In this document: positions 53,114 to 62,818 of the stretch, piece after piece | Position numbering within the stretch: position 1 is the first letter of the stretch | Layout of the letters: the number at the start of each line of letters is the position of its first letter | Assembly (NCBI GenBank): GCA_036984305.1 | Contig: BQWY01000001.1 | Span: 1,054,001-1,118,000, forward strand | DNA length: 64,000 bases | From: Nitrospira sp. | GTDB taxonomy: Bacteria; Nitrospirota; Nitrospiria; Nitrospirales; Nitrospiraceae | Direction of reading: 5' to 3' | Made by a program: the position numbers and the translations under genes | Notes under the pieces: model-generated | What the model saw: only the letters and a program-made list of their open reading frames with translations | What the model was told of the DNA's origin: nothing | Database searches by the model: none

Positions 53114-55804
53114 GTGTCTGCCATGCCACGACCAAAGGAATCCAGCCCCTCCCCATCAGTACTTCCGGGAGCAGAAGAGCAGCGGCTTCAGGAAGACGCT
53201 CGGCGAGAGAAACATTGGAAGCGGTGGGGGCCCTATCTGAGTGAGCGGGCCTGGGGCACCGTCCGTGAAGACTATAGTTCTCACGGGACCGCGTGGGAGG
53301 ATTTTCCCCACGAACAGGCCCGGTCCCGCGCCTATCGATGGAACGAGGATGGCTTGGCCGGCCTTTCCGATCGTCATCAATGGATTTGTTTCGCGCTCGC
53401 GCTCTGGAATGGACGCGATCCCATTCTAAAGGAGCGGCTCTTCGGGCTGACCGGGAATCAAGGCAATCACGGCGAGGACGTGAAGGAGTGCTATTTCTAT
53501 CTCGACTCGACGCCAACCCACTCCTATATGAAGTATCTCTATAAGTACCCGCATGCCGAGTACCCTTACGGTCGTCTCGTCGAGGAGAACCGCCGCCGTG
53601 GGCGCGGCGATCCTGAATGTGAACTCATCGATACGGGGGTCTTTGCGGAGAATCGGTATTTCGATGTCTTTGTCGAATATGCCAAAGCCACTCCGGAGGA
53701 CATCTTCATTTTTATTGACGTGGTCAATCACGGCCCGAACCAGGCGGAATTGACCGTGCTGCCGACCCTGTGGTTTCGCAACACCTGGTCGTGGGGTCTG
53801 GATGTTCGCCGGCCACGTCTGCGCAAGGGCGATCCGACCGGAAGCTGGAGCGCAATCCAATTGACCCACGATTACTACGGGTACCGTTGCCTGTTATGCG
53901 ACGAGCAACCCGATCTGTTGTTCACCGAAAACGAATCCAATACCCGCACCCTCTGGGGTGACCCGGATGGCCCCCTGTATGCCAAGGATGGCATCAACGA
54001 CTATGTCGTGCATGGGAACAAAACGGCAGTGAATCCCGATCGATTCGGTTCGAAGGCCGCCGCTCACTATGTGCTGACGTTAGGGCCCGGTGAGCGGCAT
54101 GGTTTGCGGCTCAGGCTGACCGATCAAACGGACCATTCTTCCGTGACACGCGAGAGTTTCGACGCCATGATCGCCACCCGCCGGAATGAAGCCGACGAGT
54201 TCTTCGCGGGGTTGGCGCCTGCGGGCGTATCTGCGGATACCAAACAGGTCCAGCGCCAAGCTTTTGCGGGGTTACTGTGGAGCAAGCAATTCTATCATTA
54301 CGAGGTCGCGAGATGGCTGAAGGGTGACCCCGCCGGCCCCACGCCGCCTTCCGGCCGACTGAAAGGTCGGAACTCGGACTGGCAACATCTCTACAATGCG
54401 GATGTCATCTCGATGCCGGACAAGTGGGAGTATCCGTGGTATGCCGCTTGGGACCTGGCGTTTCACTGTATCCCCCTCGCGCTGGTCGATCCCAAGTTTG
54501 CCAAGGATCAGCTCGTTCTCATGCTGCGCGAGTGGTACATGCACCCAAACGGGCAAATTCCTGCCTACGAATGGGCGCTTGGGGACGTGAACCCCCCGGT
54601 GCACGCCTGGGCGGCCTGGCGCGTGTACAAGATCGACAAGAAACGATCCGGCAGCGGCGATCGAGTCTTTCTGGAACGGATCTTTCACAAACTGCTGCTG
54701 AACTTTACCTGGTGGGTCAACCGCAAGGATGCCGACGGCAAGAATATTTTTCAAGGCGGGTTCCTCGGGCTGGACAACATAGGCGTGTTTGACCGAAGCG
54801 CTCCATTGCCGACCGGGGGACAGATTGAGCAGTCCGACGCAACCAGTTGGATGGGCATGTATTGCCTGAATATGCTCACGATCGCACTGGAATTGGCGAG
54901 CGAAAATCGCGCGTACGAGGACGTGGCGAGCAAGTTCTTCGAGCACTTCGTCTACATCTGTCGTGCTATGAACAACATCGGCGGAGAAAAAATCGAATTG
55001 TGGAATAAGGAGGACGGATTCTTTTACGATGCCTTGCATCTTCCTGACGGTCGAGTATTTCCCTTGAAGGTCCGTTCGATGGTGGGCTTGATTCCGTTGT
55101 TTGCCGTGGAGACGCTCGATTCGGAGCTGATCGATCGCCTGCCACGCTTCAAACACCGCATGCAATGGTTCATCGAAAATCGTCCTGATTTCGCCGATCA
55201 CGTGGAGACGCAGTCCGAGGATGGCGAGGTGCGGCGCTTCCTCTCCTTGGTGAATCGTCGACGGCTCAAACGTGTCCTGCGGTACATGCTCGACGAAAAG
55301 GAGTTTCTGTCTCCGTACGGGATCCGGGCCCTCTCACAATATCACCGTGATCATCCCTACCGACTTTCGGTCATGGGTATGGACTATCGGGTGGATTACG
55401 AGCCAGCTGAGTCGAGTACGGGTTTGTTCGGAGGGAACTCGAATTGGCGTGGTCCGATCTGGTTCCCGGTCAACTACCTGTTGATCGAATCGCTGCAAAA
55501 ATTTCACTATTTTCTTGGTGACGGCTACAAAGTGGAATGCCCGACCGGATCGGGACAGCACCTCCATCTGTGGGAGGTGGCGGCCGAGGTGTCGCGTCGC
55601 TTGGTCCGCATTTTTCTTCGAGACGGACAGGGGCGTCGGCCGGTCTACGGCAGAACGGAACGATTTCAGGAGGATCCCCACTGGCGGGACCTCGTGCTTT
55701 TCTATGAATACTTCCATGGCGACAATGGAGCGGGAATCGGAGCCGGTCATCAGACGGGATGGACGGGTCTTGTGGCCAAACTCATCCAGCAGAGCGGGGA
55801 GTAA
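53114..55804 (+). CDS. GH63-like glucosidase
   Basis: 896 residues from GTG 53114, with AGGAGG seven bases ahead (ATG 53123 is possible). The sequence follows GH63-type bacterial glucosidases: [76 protein letters not shown] and [14 protein letters not shown], typical of the (alpha/alpha)6 barrel with Asp and Glu acid/base residues. It has no signal peptide, so it is cytoplasmic. Related enzymes cleave glucosyl- or mannosylglycerate or short alpha-glucosides. It is followed after 21 bases by an amylo-alpha-1,6-glucosidase gene. Confidence 0.87.
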   Translation: MSAMPRPKESSPSPSVLPGAEEQRLQEDARREKHWKRWGPYLSERAWGTVREDYSSHGTAWEDFPHEQARSRAYRWNEDGLAGLSDRHQWICFALALWNGRDPILKERLFGLTGNQGNHGEDVKECYFYLDSTPTHSYMKYLYKYPHAEYPYGRLVEENRRRGRGDPECELIDTGVFAENRYFDVFVEYAKATPEDIFIFIDVVNHGPNQAELTVLPTLWFRNTWSWGLDVRRPRLRKGDPTGSWSAIQLTHDYYGYRCLLCDEQPDLLFTENESNTRTLWGDPDGPLYAKDGINDYVVHGNKTAVNPDRFGSKAAAHYVLTLGPGERHGLRLRLTDQTDHSSVTRESFDAMIATRRNEADEFFAGLAPAGVSADTKQVQRQAFAGLLWSKQFYHYEVARWLKGDPAGPTPPSGRLKGRNSDWQHLYNADVISMPDKWEYPWYAAWDLAFHCIPLALVDPKFAKDQLVLMLREWYMHPNGQIPAYEWALGDVNPPVHAWAAWRVYKIDKKRSGSGDRVFLERIFHKLLLNFTWWVNRKDADGKNIFQGGFLGLDNIGVFDRSAPLPTGGQIEQSDATSWMGMYCLNMLTIALELASENRAYEDVASKFFEHFVYICRAMNNIGGEKIELWNKEDGFFYDALHLPDGRVFPLKVRSMVGLIPLFAVETLDSELIDRLPRFKHRMQWFIENRPDFADHVETQSEDGEVRRFLSLVNRRRLKRVLRYMLDEKEFLSPYGIRALSQYHRDHPYRLSVMGMDYRVDYEPAESSTGLFGGNSNWRGPIWFPVNYLLIESLQKFHYFLGDGYKVECPTGSGQHLHLWEVAAEVSRRLVRIFLRDGQGRRPVYGRTERFQEDPHWRDLVLFYEYFHGDNGAGIGAGHQTGWTGLVAKLIQQSGE

Positions 55805-55825
55805 CATGGCGCGCGTGCGGCGACC

Positions 55826-57874
55826 ATGAAGTCCGGCCCACGGCATCGGGAGAAGGCGGAACCGAGGGATGAGCCAATTTGCATCGCCCCTACCGAATGT
55901 CGCGGCTTGGCGCGGGCCTTGGACTACGAGTGGCTTGAGACGAATGGACGGGGAGGCTTCGCATCCGGGACTGTGGCCGGAGCCAACACGCGCCGCTATC
56001 ATGCATTACTGCTCGTGGCACGGCGCCCTCCCGTGGATCGAGTCGTCCTGGTCAACCAGGTAGAAGATTGGGTAACGGTGGGGGATGCCCGGACTTCACT
56101 CGCCACCAACCTGTACTCAGGCGCCGTTCATCCCGAAGGCTATCGTGCTTGCGAAGGATTCGTTCTCGATCCGTGGCCGATCTGGTCCTTTGAGGTCTGC
56201 GGTGTTCGATTGCTCCGGGAGATCCTGTGTGTGCGCGGCCGAGATCTGGTGATTGTCCGTTGGCGACGTGTCGACACCCTACCTGTGCCGGTGATGCTGT
56301 CGGTCAGGCCGAAACTGTCCGGGCGCGACTACCATAGCCTGCATCGTGAAAATCAGACGCTGCAGCCGGACGCCGAGACGGCGCCAGGTCGCGTAACCTG
56401 GCATCCCTATCACGACATTCCGCCGGTTCGAGCGCACCACAACGGACGTTATCGTCACCAGGACGAGTGGTTTCGCTGCATCCAGCTTCCTGCCGAACAG
56501 TCTCGTGGCCTCGATGGCGAGGAGGACTGGTGGTCTCCGGGAGAGTTCACGTGGACGCTATCGTCTGGTAATTCTGCGATCCTGGTGTTCACGACCGAGG
56601 ATGAGCCGGTCGATGCGATTCGGTGGATCGATGAAGAGCGTGCTCGACGATCTCGCCTGGAATCATCCGCGCCCGGGATGGACCGGCTTGCGCGTCGACT
56701 TTGGACCGCTGCAGAGACGTACATTTCACAGAGGGGGGAGCAGCAAACGGTTCTCGCCGGCTATCCTTGGTTTACCGACTGGGGACGGGATACCTTTATC
56801 TCCTTACCGGGACTGTGTCTCGTTGCCGGCCGACATGATGTGGCACGCCAGATCATCCGCACCTTCGCTTCGCACGTGTCAGAGGGGATGATCCCGAATC
56901 GCTTCCCGGATCAGGGTGAGAAGCCGGACTACAACACAATTGACGCCTCTCTGTGGTTTGTCCATACGGTGGGTCGCTATCTGGACCTCAGCAGTGACGA
57001 TGAATTTCTATATAATGTCGCGTGGCCTGCCGTAAAGCAGATCATTGATGGGTATCGTCGTGGGACCCGTTATGGGATTCGTCTAGACCAGGATGGATTG
57101 ATTACGGGTGGTGAGCTTGGGGTCCAATTAACTTGGATGGACGCTAAGGTCGGCGATTGGGTGGTCACGCCGCGGCATGGCAAGCCCGTTGAGGTCCAGG
57201 CGCTGTGGACTCGGTCGCTCGAGGTTGCGGAAGCATTAGCACGTCGGTTCGGTGACCCCACCGAAGCAGAGCGTTATCGAGCCGACCGGTTGCGCGCGCG
57301 TCTAGCCTTCCAGGCCAGATTCTGGTACCAGGAGGGCGGCTATCTCTATGATGTCGTTGATGGGCCTCAAGGAAACGATTCCACGCTCCGCCCCAATCAA
57401 CTCTACGCCATCTCCCTCGCCAGAGGGTTGCTGACCTTCGAACAAGCTCACCAGGTACTCGAAATCGTGCGTGCGAAACTCCTGACGCCCGTCGGCTTAC
57501 GCACGTTGTCACCAGACCATCCAGACTATCGTGGCATCTATCAAGGTGGGGCGTGGGAGCGGGATGGTGCCTATCACCAAGGGACCGTCTGGCCTTTTCT
57601 ACTTGGGGCTTTTGTTACAGCTTGGATTAAGACGTATGGGGCGAGCCGTGAGGTCCAGCTGGAAGCAAGGAAGTTTCTCGAGGGTCTTGACGCACACCTC
57701 GAACAGGCTGGGCTAGGGCAAGTGTCGGAGATTTTCGATGCCGAACCGCCGCATACCGCGAAAGGATGCATCGCACAAGCGTGGTCGGTGGCGGAGCCGT
57801 TACGCGTCCTGCTGGAAGATCTCATCGATGTTTCCGAGCCGTTCTCCTCCTCCGATTCTCACAATCACGCCTAG
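55826..57874 (+). CDS. amylo-alpha-1,6-glucosidase (GH133-like glycogen debranching enzyme)
   Basis: 682 residues. The N-terminal domain has DYEWLETNGRGGFASGTVAG and NTRRYHALLL. The catalytic (alpha/alpha)6 barrel has AGYPWFTDWGRDTFISLPG, DASLWFVHTVGRYL, TWMDAK and a late GAYHQGTVWPFLLG with the expected acidic residues. It removes alpha-1,6 branches from glycogen-like polymers. It shares a transcript with the GH63-like gene, suggesting intracellular alpha-glucan or compatible-solute turnover. Confidence 0.9.
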   Translation: MKSGPRHREKAEPRDEPICIAPTECRGLARALDYEWLETNGRGGFASGTVAGANTRRYHALLLVARRPPVDRVVLVNQVEDWVTVGDARTSLATNLYSGAVHPEGYRACEGFVLDPWPIWSFEVCGVRLLREILCVRGRDLVIVRWRRVDTLPVPVMLSVRPKLSGRDYHSLHRENQTLQPDAETAPGRVTWHPYHDIPPVRAHHNGRYRHQDEWFRCIQLPAEQSRGLDGEEDWWSPGEFTWTLSSGNSAILVFTTEDEPVDAIRWIDEERARRSRLESSAPGMDRLARRLWTAAETYISQRGEQQTVLAGYPWFTDWGRDTFISLPGLCLVAGRHDVARQIIRTFASHVSEGMIPNRFPDQGEKPDYNTIDASLWFVHTVGRYLDLSSDDEFLYNVAWPAVKQIIDGYRRGTRYGIRLDQDGLITGGELGVQLTWMDAKVGDWVVTPRHGKPVEVQALWTRSLEVAEALARRFGDPTEAERYRADRLRARLAFQARFWYQEGGYLYDVVDGPQGNDSTLRPNQLYAISLARGLLTFEQAHQVLEIVRAKLLTPVGLRTLSPDHPDYRGIYQGGAWERDGAYHQGTVWPFLLGAFVTAWIKTYGASREVQLEARKFLEGLDAHLEQAGLGQVSEIFDAEPPHTAKGCIAQAWSVAEPLRVLLEDLIDVSEPFSSSDSHNHA

Positions 57875-58143
57875 CGGAACAACCCTCAGGGCCGCCGGCG
57901 CGCAGTCGAATGCGAGGTCTCCTCCCGCTAGTCATTGGTCCAGGTACCCTGGACGTCTCTCGTGCGCGAAGTGGAATTCGAATAGGCGACGACCCTTGCC
58001 GTAGCCTCTTTCACTACAGTTTTCTTCTCTCAGCAAAATTCTCAATTGAGCTTCCTAGGCCGCTGTGATAGGTGAATGTCTTGCCTGAGTAGATTTCAAG
58101 TGCGCGTATGGGCTTCGTAGGTTTCGCATTGGAGTGGCGGTCG

Positions 58144-58497
58144 ATGAATAGCTTGTGGAGTGCGATCGGACTTGGGGTGCTGCTCGTGATCCAGTTGGGA
58201 GGATGTCAATCGACTCCACCTCCGGCAGGCCCGTCGGTATCGGATCACGCGTCGTTTGATCGCTTGTGGAAAGCGTATACGCGATGCGTGAGCAGCTCCG
58301 ACCTCGAAGCGGCTCGTCAACAGGCTGCCCTTCTTCATCACGCGGCCTACCGCGATCAGGGCCGCACGTTTCTCCCTAGCACGCTTGATCAGTATGTGCA
58401 GGCACCGCCCGCTCGCCTTGCCGCGGATCCCCGCGAGCTCGCAATGGCTTGCCGTAATCATGTCGACCATATTGAAAGTGTGCAAGCCAGCCGTTAG
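58144..58497 (+). CDS. small lipoprotein of unknown function
   Basis: 117 residues from ATG 58144. A hydrophobic stretch ends in a lipobox-like IQLGGC. The mature part has FDRLWKAYTRCVSS and helical segments, with a second Cys in AMACRNH. No family recognised; periplasmic-facing anchor expected. Confidence 0.65.
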   Translation: MNSLWSAIGLGVLLVIQLGGCQSTPPPAGPSVSDHASFDRLWKAYTRCVSSSDLEAARQQAALLHHAAYRDQGRTFLPSTLDQYVQAPPARLAADPRELAMACRNHVDHIESVQASR

Positions 58498-58856
58498 GCT
58501 GTCCATTCCGCTTTCCACTTCTTCCCAACAATTTGATTCTTCCCATGCATGGGGGATTCAGCCGACGATTTCGCGGTGACCGCGTCGGCCTGGCAAAACT
58601 GATCAGGGAGCCGTGACCGACGCGTTGCTGTTGCGACACTCGGCCGTATCGGTAGAGGAGGCCTTGGCTCTGAACGGTCGCCAATGTGCTGCCTGTCTGT
58701 TTGCCTTAATATCGACCGCGAATCCCGATGATCGGGTGCTGCCTCCTCGGGACCATCCGGTCTACGTGCCTACGCAGTCATGATCATCTTACCTGACAAG
58801 GAATGGGAGTAATGGAGAGGTTCTTACAGGTAAGCTTGATTGAGGGCTGAAAAAGG
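58498..58856. other. mostly non-coding interval with one possible small ORF
   Basis: Apart from the small GTG-started frame at 58613 described separately, I see no gene, repeat or RNA here. Confidence 0.4.
58613..58783 (+). CDS. possible 56-residue CxxC protein
   Basis: A GTG at 58613 with AGGGAG three bases ahead opens a frame with VSVEEALALNGRQCAACLF (a CAAC pair) and a Pro-rich end. It may be a real small exported or metal-binding peptide, but there is no other support. Confidence 0.3.
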   Translation: MTDALLLRHSAVSVEEALALNGRQCAACLFALISTANPDDRVLPPRDHPVYVPTQS

Positions 58857-58891
58857 GACGGCCTGCCGAAACCACGCTTCGGCAGGCCGTC
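58857..58891 (-). terminator. rho-independent terminator of the Lys/Glu-rich protein gene
   Basis: A perfect 14-base stem (GACGGCCTGCCGAA / TTCGGCAGGCCGTC) with a 7-base loop, followed on the minus strand by CCCTTTTTC. It lies 46 bases after the stop of the minus-strand gene at 58937. It is the strongest terminator in the window. Confidence 0.85.
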
Positions 58892-58936
58892 AGTTCGTTC
58901 GGAGGATCGTCGTGAACGAAAATCCTACGGCTCGGC

Positions 58937-59305
58937 TCAGTGATCGCCGTGCTTCATCGCCGCCGCTGCTTGCTTGGCGCTCTTGTATGACTTGGCCTTT
59001 TTGGCCTTGGCCTGACCTTTCATTTTCTTCTTCTCCGCCTTCAGGTCATTCCTCTTTCCTTTGGCGTCAGCCTTCATCTTTTCTTTCTTGCTCTTGAACT
59101 CCTTCTTGGTTTCGGCGCGCTCCTCCTTCATCTCCTGCTGGGCCTGCTCATGTTCGGCTCTCATCTCTCCCTGCATTTCGCTGGACATGGACCCGATGTC
59201 GCTCCGCATTTCCGCCGCCGTAGTGGCGGCTTCATCCGCAAACACGAACGACCCCGTACCAAACGCGAACGCCACGGCGATTGCCGGGACTACGAAGAAA
59301 CGCAT
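58937..59305 (-). CDS. exported lysine/glutamate-rich coiled-coil protein
   Basis: 122 residues: a signal peptide (1-23, cleavage near VFADEA), then a long highly charged helix with KEERAETKKEFKSKKEKMKA and many Lys, Glu and Ala, ending MKHGDH. Probably a periplasmic coiled coil; function unknown. A strong terminator follows. Such low-complexity genes often match by composition alone. Confidence 0.75.
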   Translation of the reverse strand: MRFFVVPAIAVAFAFGTGSFVFADEAATTAAEMRSDIGSMSSEMQGEMRAEHEQAQQEMKEERAETKKEFKSKKEKMKADAKGKRNDLKAEKKKMKGQAKAKKAKSYKSAKQAAAAMKHGDH

Positions 59306-59823
59306 GGGACTCCTCCTCCAGTTAGGGTGTGCCGAGATGGCAGGCGCCGGGATCCGACGCCACTCTACAGGTATCCCGGGTCGGCGGGTTTGACAATCGA
59401 TTTCTCAATTCTCGACCAGGAACAGTCCCCGAGCCATAACTGAGATTCGCTTGACGCGACAAGGCTGGTGAACGCCTGCGGTTCCGACACCGCACCTGCG
59501 CCAGGTCTGCAGGCCAGTGTGAGTCGTTTCCTGCGGAAATTGGGGGGAAGGGCTCCTGCAACTGCGGACGGAGCAGTGCAGGCTCATGAGGCATGATGTC
59601 GTGTCGACGGGACTTAGATTCGGTAATGGACTGGACTAGGCGGACCGTACCTGCCCTGTCACCGTAGAGCAGTCAAACACACGGATCGGTGCATGCGTGT
59701 CATCGTGAAAGCCGAACGTCATCGAGGTGCACAAGATGAATACGCTTATGGTCTGCGGATTTACTGAGGCCGGCCTATATTCCAGGCCTCCGGCGAATGC
59801 GTCGAGCAACCCCGAACGCCTCC
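59306..59823. other. intergenic region without recognised features
   Basis: 518 bases between two minus-strand genes. Short frames exist on both strands, but none has a good ribosome site or family signal. I see no convincing repeat or RNA. Confidence 0.5.
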
Positions 59824-61392
59824 TTACGGATTGAAGAACACCGTGGGCCCCGCTGCGGCTCGGAGTACATCGCCTCCGTCAACCAGCGGTCCAGATAGTC
59901 GGGTGATGTCTGAGCTTAAAAGAGAGACACTGTAGAGTTCGAACATTTGGTACTGATCTTGGTCGCCGACATAGATGAGCCCGAATCCGTCGGTCGACCA
60001 GGTGAACGCCGAGATATTTCCTCCCGGTGTCAGTTGCGGCGTCATCCGCTGGGCAGCTGCAGGGCTCGCCAGAGCGACAGTAAAAAGTTCTGTGACGTCA
60101 TCGCTCAGGGCATCGGCGAGGTAGGCAAGGTGAGATCCGTCAGGGGACCAGGAAAAGGATGAAACATTGCCTCCGAACACCAAGGGTGCGGAATATGGCA
60201 AATTGTTCCATGCGCCTCCGGCAAAGGTGCTGACGAACAATTCGTCGACCCCGTCAGTTAGTTTATCGGCAATATAAGCGATTCTCGAACTGTCCGGTGA
60301 CCAGTGAAACTTCTCTGAGACGCCTCCATCGGGAGGCAGGAGGTTGGATACGTTCAAATTTTGGCCTCCTGTTGCCGGAGCCGTGAACAGTTCCGAGAGG
60401 TTCCCCGCGATCGTCGTAGCTCGATATGCAAGGAGAGCGCTGTTGGGAGCCCATGAGAAGTTGAGCACGTCAGCGTATGCCGGAAGTGCATTAGACACTT
60501 TCAGGATGTCCGACCCCGATGCCAGAACCGTAAACAACTCAACGATGCCATCTACCTCCTTGTCGGCACGAAATGCCACTCGACTGCTGTCAGGCGCCCA
60601 TTCGAACGCTTCCACGCTCCCGCCCTGCACAAGAAGCCCGGACGCATTCGTATTTCCTGCTCCGGTAGGTTGCACCACAAACAATTCGGAGGGACTCGTC
60701 AGCACGTTGGTAGAGGCCAGGTACGCAATGTATGAGCCATTCGGGGACCAGGCAAAGGACCCGACGCTTCCTCCAGAGCCGAGCGGTGCTGAGATCTTGA
60801 CGTTGGCCTGTCCATCCGAGAACACTGCAAAGAGTTCGAAAACTTCATCGGTGCTGGAGTCTGCTCGATACACCAACCTCGTACTGTCTGGTGACCAGGC
60901 AAATTGCCAGACGTCTCCATCTGAAGGCATGGAGCCGGAGACCTTGATCGGCGTCCCGCCGCTCGCGGGAGCCACATAAAGCTCAAATACTCCCTTCTGG
61001 TCCTTGTCGGCTCGGAACGCCACTTTCGATCGATCTGGCGACCAGAGAAACGTGCTGACGTTACCGCCGCCGGCGAGCACACCAGACAGCTTTGCGCGGC
61101 TGGCCCCGAAAGCATCGGCGACATAGAGTTCGCTCGTTTCGTCCTGTTCCTTATCGGCAATAAAGACAACGCTCGGGTTACTGACGGTTGTGTTTCCCGG
61201 ATTCGTCCCTCCATTGGCCCCTGGAACGGCCCCACTCCCAGAGCCGACGCTTGTGCCGCTCGAGTTGCCGGTACCACTGGTACAACCTGCCAGCTGTACT
61301 CCCACGACCATCAGGCACACCGTGAATGGTATGACCCAAAGGGTTTGTAAGTGAGTAGTGTCGAGCGATCTGGGCAGTTCTCGCTGCAGCAT
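59824..61392 (-). CDS. TolB-like beta-propeller lipoprotein
   Basis: 522 residues from ATG 61392, with AGGAGG nine bases ahead. The signal ends in the lipobox VQLAGC, then a Gly/Ser/Thr-rich linker. The body is a run of about eight near-identical blades, each with W(S/A)PDSSRVAFRADK, an acidic turn, (D/S)ELF and a Gly/Pro loop (WD40-like PD40 repeats). TolB-type propellers act as protein-binding platforms in the periplasm. No enzymatic domain. The frame is open upstream of 61392, but this start gives a proper signal peptide. Confidence 0.82.
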   Translation of the reverse strand: MLQRELPRSLDTTHLQTLWVIPFTVCLMVVGVQLAGCTSGTGNSSGTSVGSGSGAVPGANGGTNPGNTTVSNPSVVFIADKEQDETSELYVADAFGASRAKLSGVLAGGGNVSTFLWSPDRSKVAFRADKDQKGVFELYVAPASGGTPIKVSGSMPSDGDVWQFAWSPDSTRLVYRADSSTDEVFELFAVFSDGQANVKISAPLGSGGSVGSFAWSPNGSYIAYLASTNVLTSPSELFVVQPTGAGNTNASGLLVQGGSVEAFEWAPDSSRVAFRADKEVDGIVELFTVLASGSDILKVSNALPAYADVLNFSWAPNSALLAYRATTIAGNLSELFTAPATGGQNLNVSNLLPPDGGVSEKFHWSPDSSRIAYIADKLTDGVDELFVSTFAGGAWNNLPYSAPLVFGGNVSSFSWSPDGSHLAYLADALSDDVTELFTVALASPAAAQRMTPQLTPGGNISAFTWSTDGFGLIYVGDQDQYQMFELYSVSLLSSDITRLSGPLVDGGDVLRAAAGPTVFFNP

Positions 61393-62045
61393 TGCGTATA
61401 GGCCTCCTGTGCTCTCTATTGCCGCACGCCCTGACTCCGAATATCGTATAACGGTTAAAATACGTAACATCCATGGCGATGCGACCGTACCACTGAAGGA
61501 GGCGATTTTGACACCATACGTATGGGAGGGAGGTTCCCATTTCGTGCTGGATGGGAAGTGCCATGGTCTGAACATCTGACGAAATAGAAGTCAGGAGAGC
61601 GAGTATGATTGTTCGCAGGATAGGGCTTGCGTTGCGCTGCGGCCATGCGGATCAGGAAATCGGAAGGACAGAGGCTCGCGGCGGCATAGTTCTGCTCATG
61701 AGCACAGTGACTTCTTGCTCCGTAGCTGTCCCCCATCTTACTGGGGGTAGGGTCGGGAATGTCTCCAAGCCGTATCGAATTCGATACAATTGTATCGAAA
61801 ACTGCAATGACGTGACCACAGGCTATGAGTTGTGCACACGCTCGCCGAAGTCGACCGCGAGAAAGAGAGATTCAATGGCGCGCGGTTGCTCGTGGCGATA
61901 TGATTGTCCATGTCTGTATGGAACCTTACGCACAATGGTATGAACCTTGCTGCAATCAAGTTTCGTATGGAGTGTGCCGATCAGATCTGAAGGGGTCGAT
62001 GGCACGTATCGAAATCGTCACTGATCACGTCTAACGGAGGTGCTC
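61393..62045. other. intergenic region with overlapping palindromes
   Basis: 653 bases between divergent genes. The only clear structure is the pair of palindromes at 61772-61797. Short frames on both strands look non-coding. Confidence 0.5.
61772..61797. promoter_or_regulatory. two overlapping 16-base perfect palindromes, possible operator
   Basis: GTATCGAATTCGATAC (61772-61787) and CGATACAATTGTATCG (61782-61797) are each perfect palindromes and share six bases. They give three TATCGA-type half-sites in alternating orientation within 26 bases. This is the look of a dimeric repressor site that could be occupied in two registers. The nearest genes are the propeller lipoprotein (minus) and the small protein at 62046 (plus). 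Confidence 0.45.
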
Positions 62046-62306
62046 ATGGGACCGGACCGGATGGATGGTACGACCACTGAACACAAGAACCATGGTGAGG
62101 AGCCTGCTTCTGGTCGAGCGCCACGAGCTTTGACCTATGACGAAGGGAAGGCTGCAGAAGCGGCCTTCCAGGGACTCCCGTTTAATCCTGAATGGTCGGA
62201 TACGGCTCGTAAGGTGTACGACGGAATTGTGCTTGCAATGGGCGAGCGCCAGTTGGCCGCAATGGGAGAATCCGATCTGGAGAAGGAATACGCCTTGGGG
62301 CAATAA
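62046..62306 (+). CDS. small acidic protein of unknown function
   Basis: 86 residues from ATG 62046, with GGAGG five bases ahead. Its second half reads LTYDEGKAAEAAFQGLPFNP, EWSDTARKVYDGIVLAMGER, ending in an acidic helix. It resembles small soluble proteins seen in Nitrospirota, but no family name can be given. Confidence 0.6.
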   Translation: MGPDRMDGTTTEHKNHGEEPASGRAPRALTYDEGKAAEAAFQGLPFNPEWSDTARKVYDGIVLAMGERQLAAMGESDLEKEYALGQ

Positions 62307-62818
62307 GGGCCGTAGCGGCCTCGATGTGCATTTGGAGCTCGTGCCCCAAGCCCGCTTGCCGGGGGGCGGAGGACAGACTCATTGTCTGCTGCCATCCCAG
62401 ATATTGGCCGACCACGCCAATTCTCACATCATCGGCAGCTTGTCCGGCCTCGCCCTGGCGAGGCGACTCTCCCCAATCAATTATTTCTCGTCGCGATTCC
62501 TATACCTCATCGAAGACGGGGCAAACGTCTCGCCATGCGACGCGCGCATGCAGCTGTCCCACGCTAAAATCCTGCCGTCTGGGGGCAAACTGCAATTTCT
62601 TGCCCATGAAGGGCCATAACGGGCCTTGCCATCTCACCGCGGTACGTAAATAGTCAGCAACTGCGACGCGACATCCGGGGCTGGTATATTTCGAATTTCC
62701 CCCTATAGAGGCATGGCCCCGCCCCTTTGATGTGTAGCCACACCGCGGTTTGCCAGGTAGCTTCATTCTAATTGATCCCAGGGATTGGAAGTAGAACTGA
62801 GGAGTGAGGAGGAGCTGC
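62307..62818. other. intergenic region without recognised features
   Basis: 512 bases. Frames on both strands lack ribosome sites and family signals. No strong inverted repeat or promoter was found. Confidence 0.45.

Noticed and set aside
58613-58783. Confident small gene call
   Set aside because: Only a ribosome-site-like AGGGAG and a CxxC pair support it, so it is listed at low confidence.
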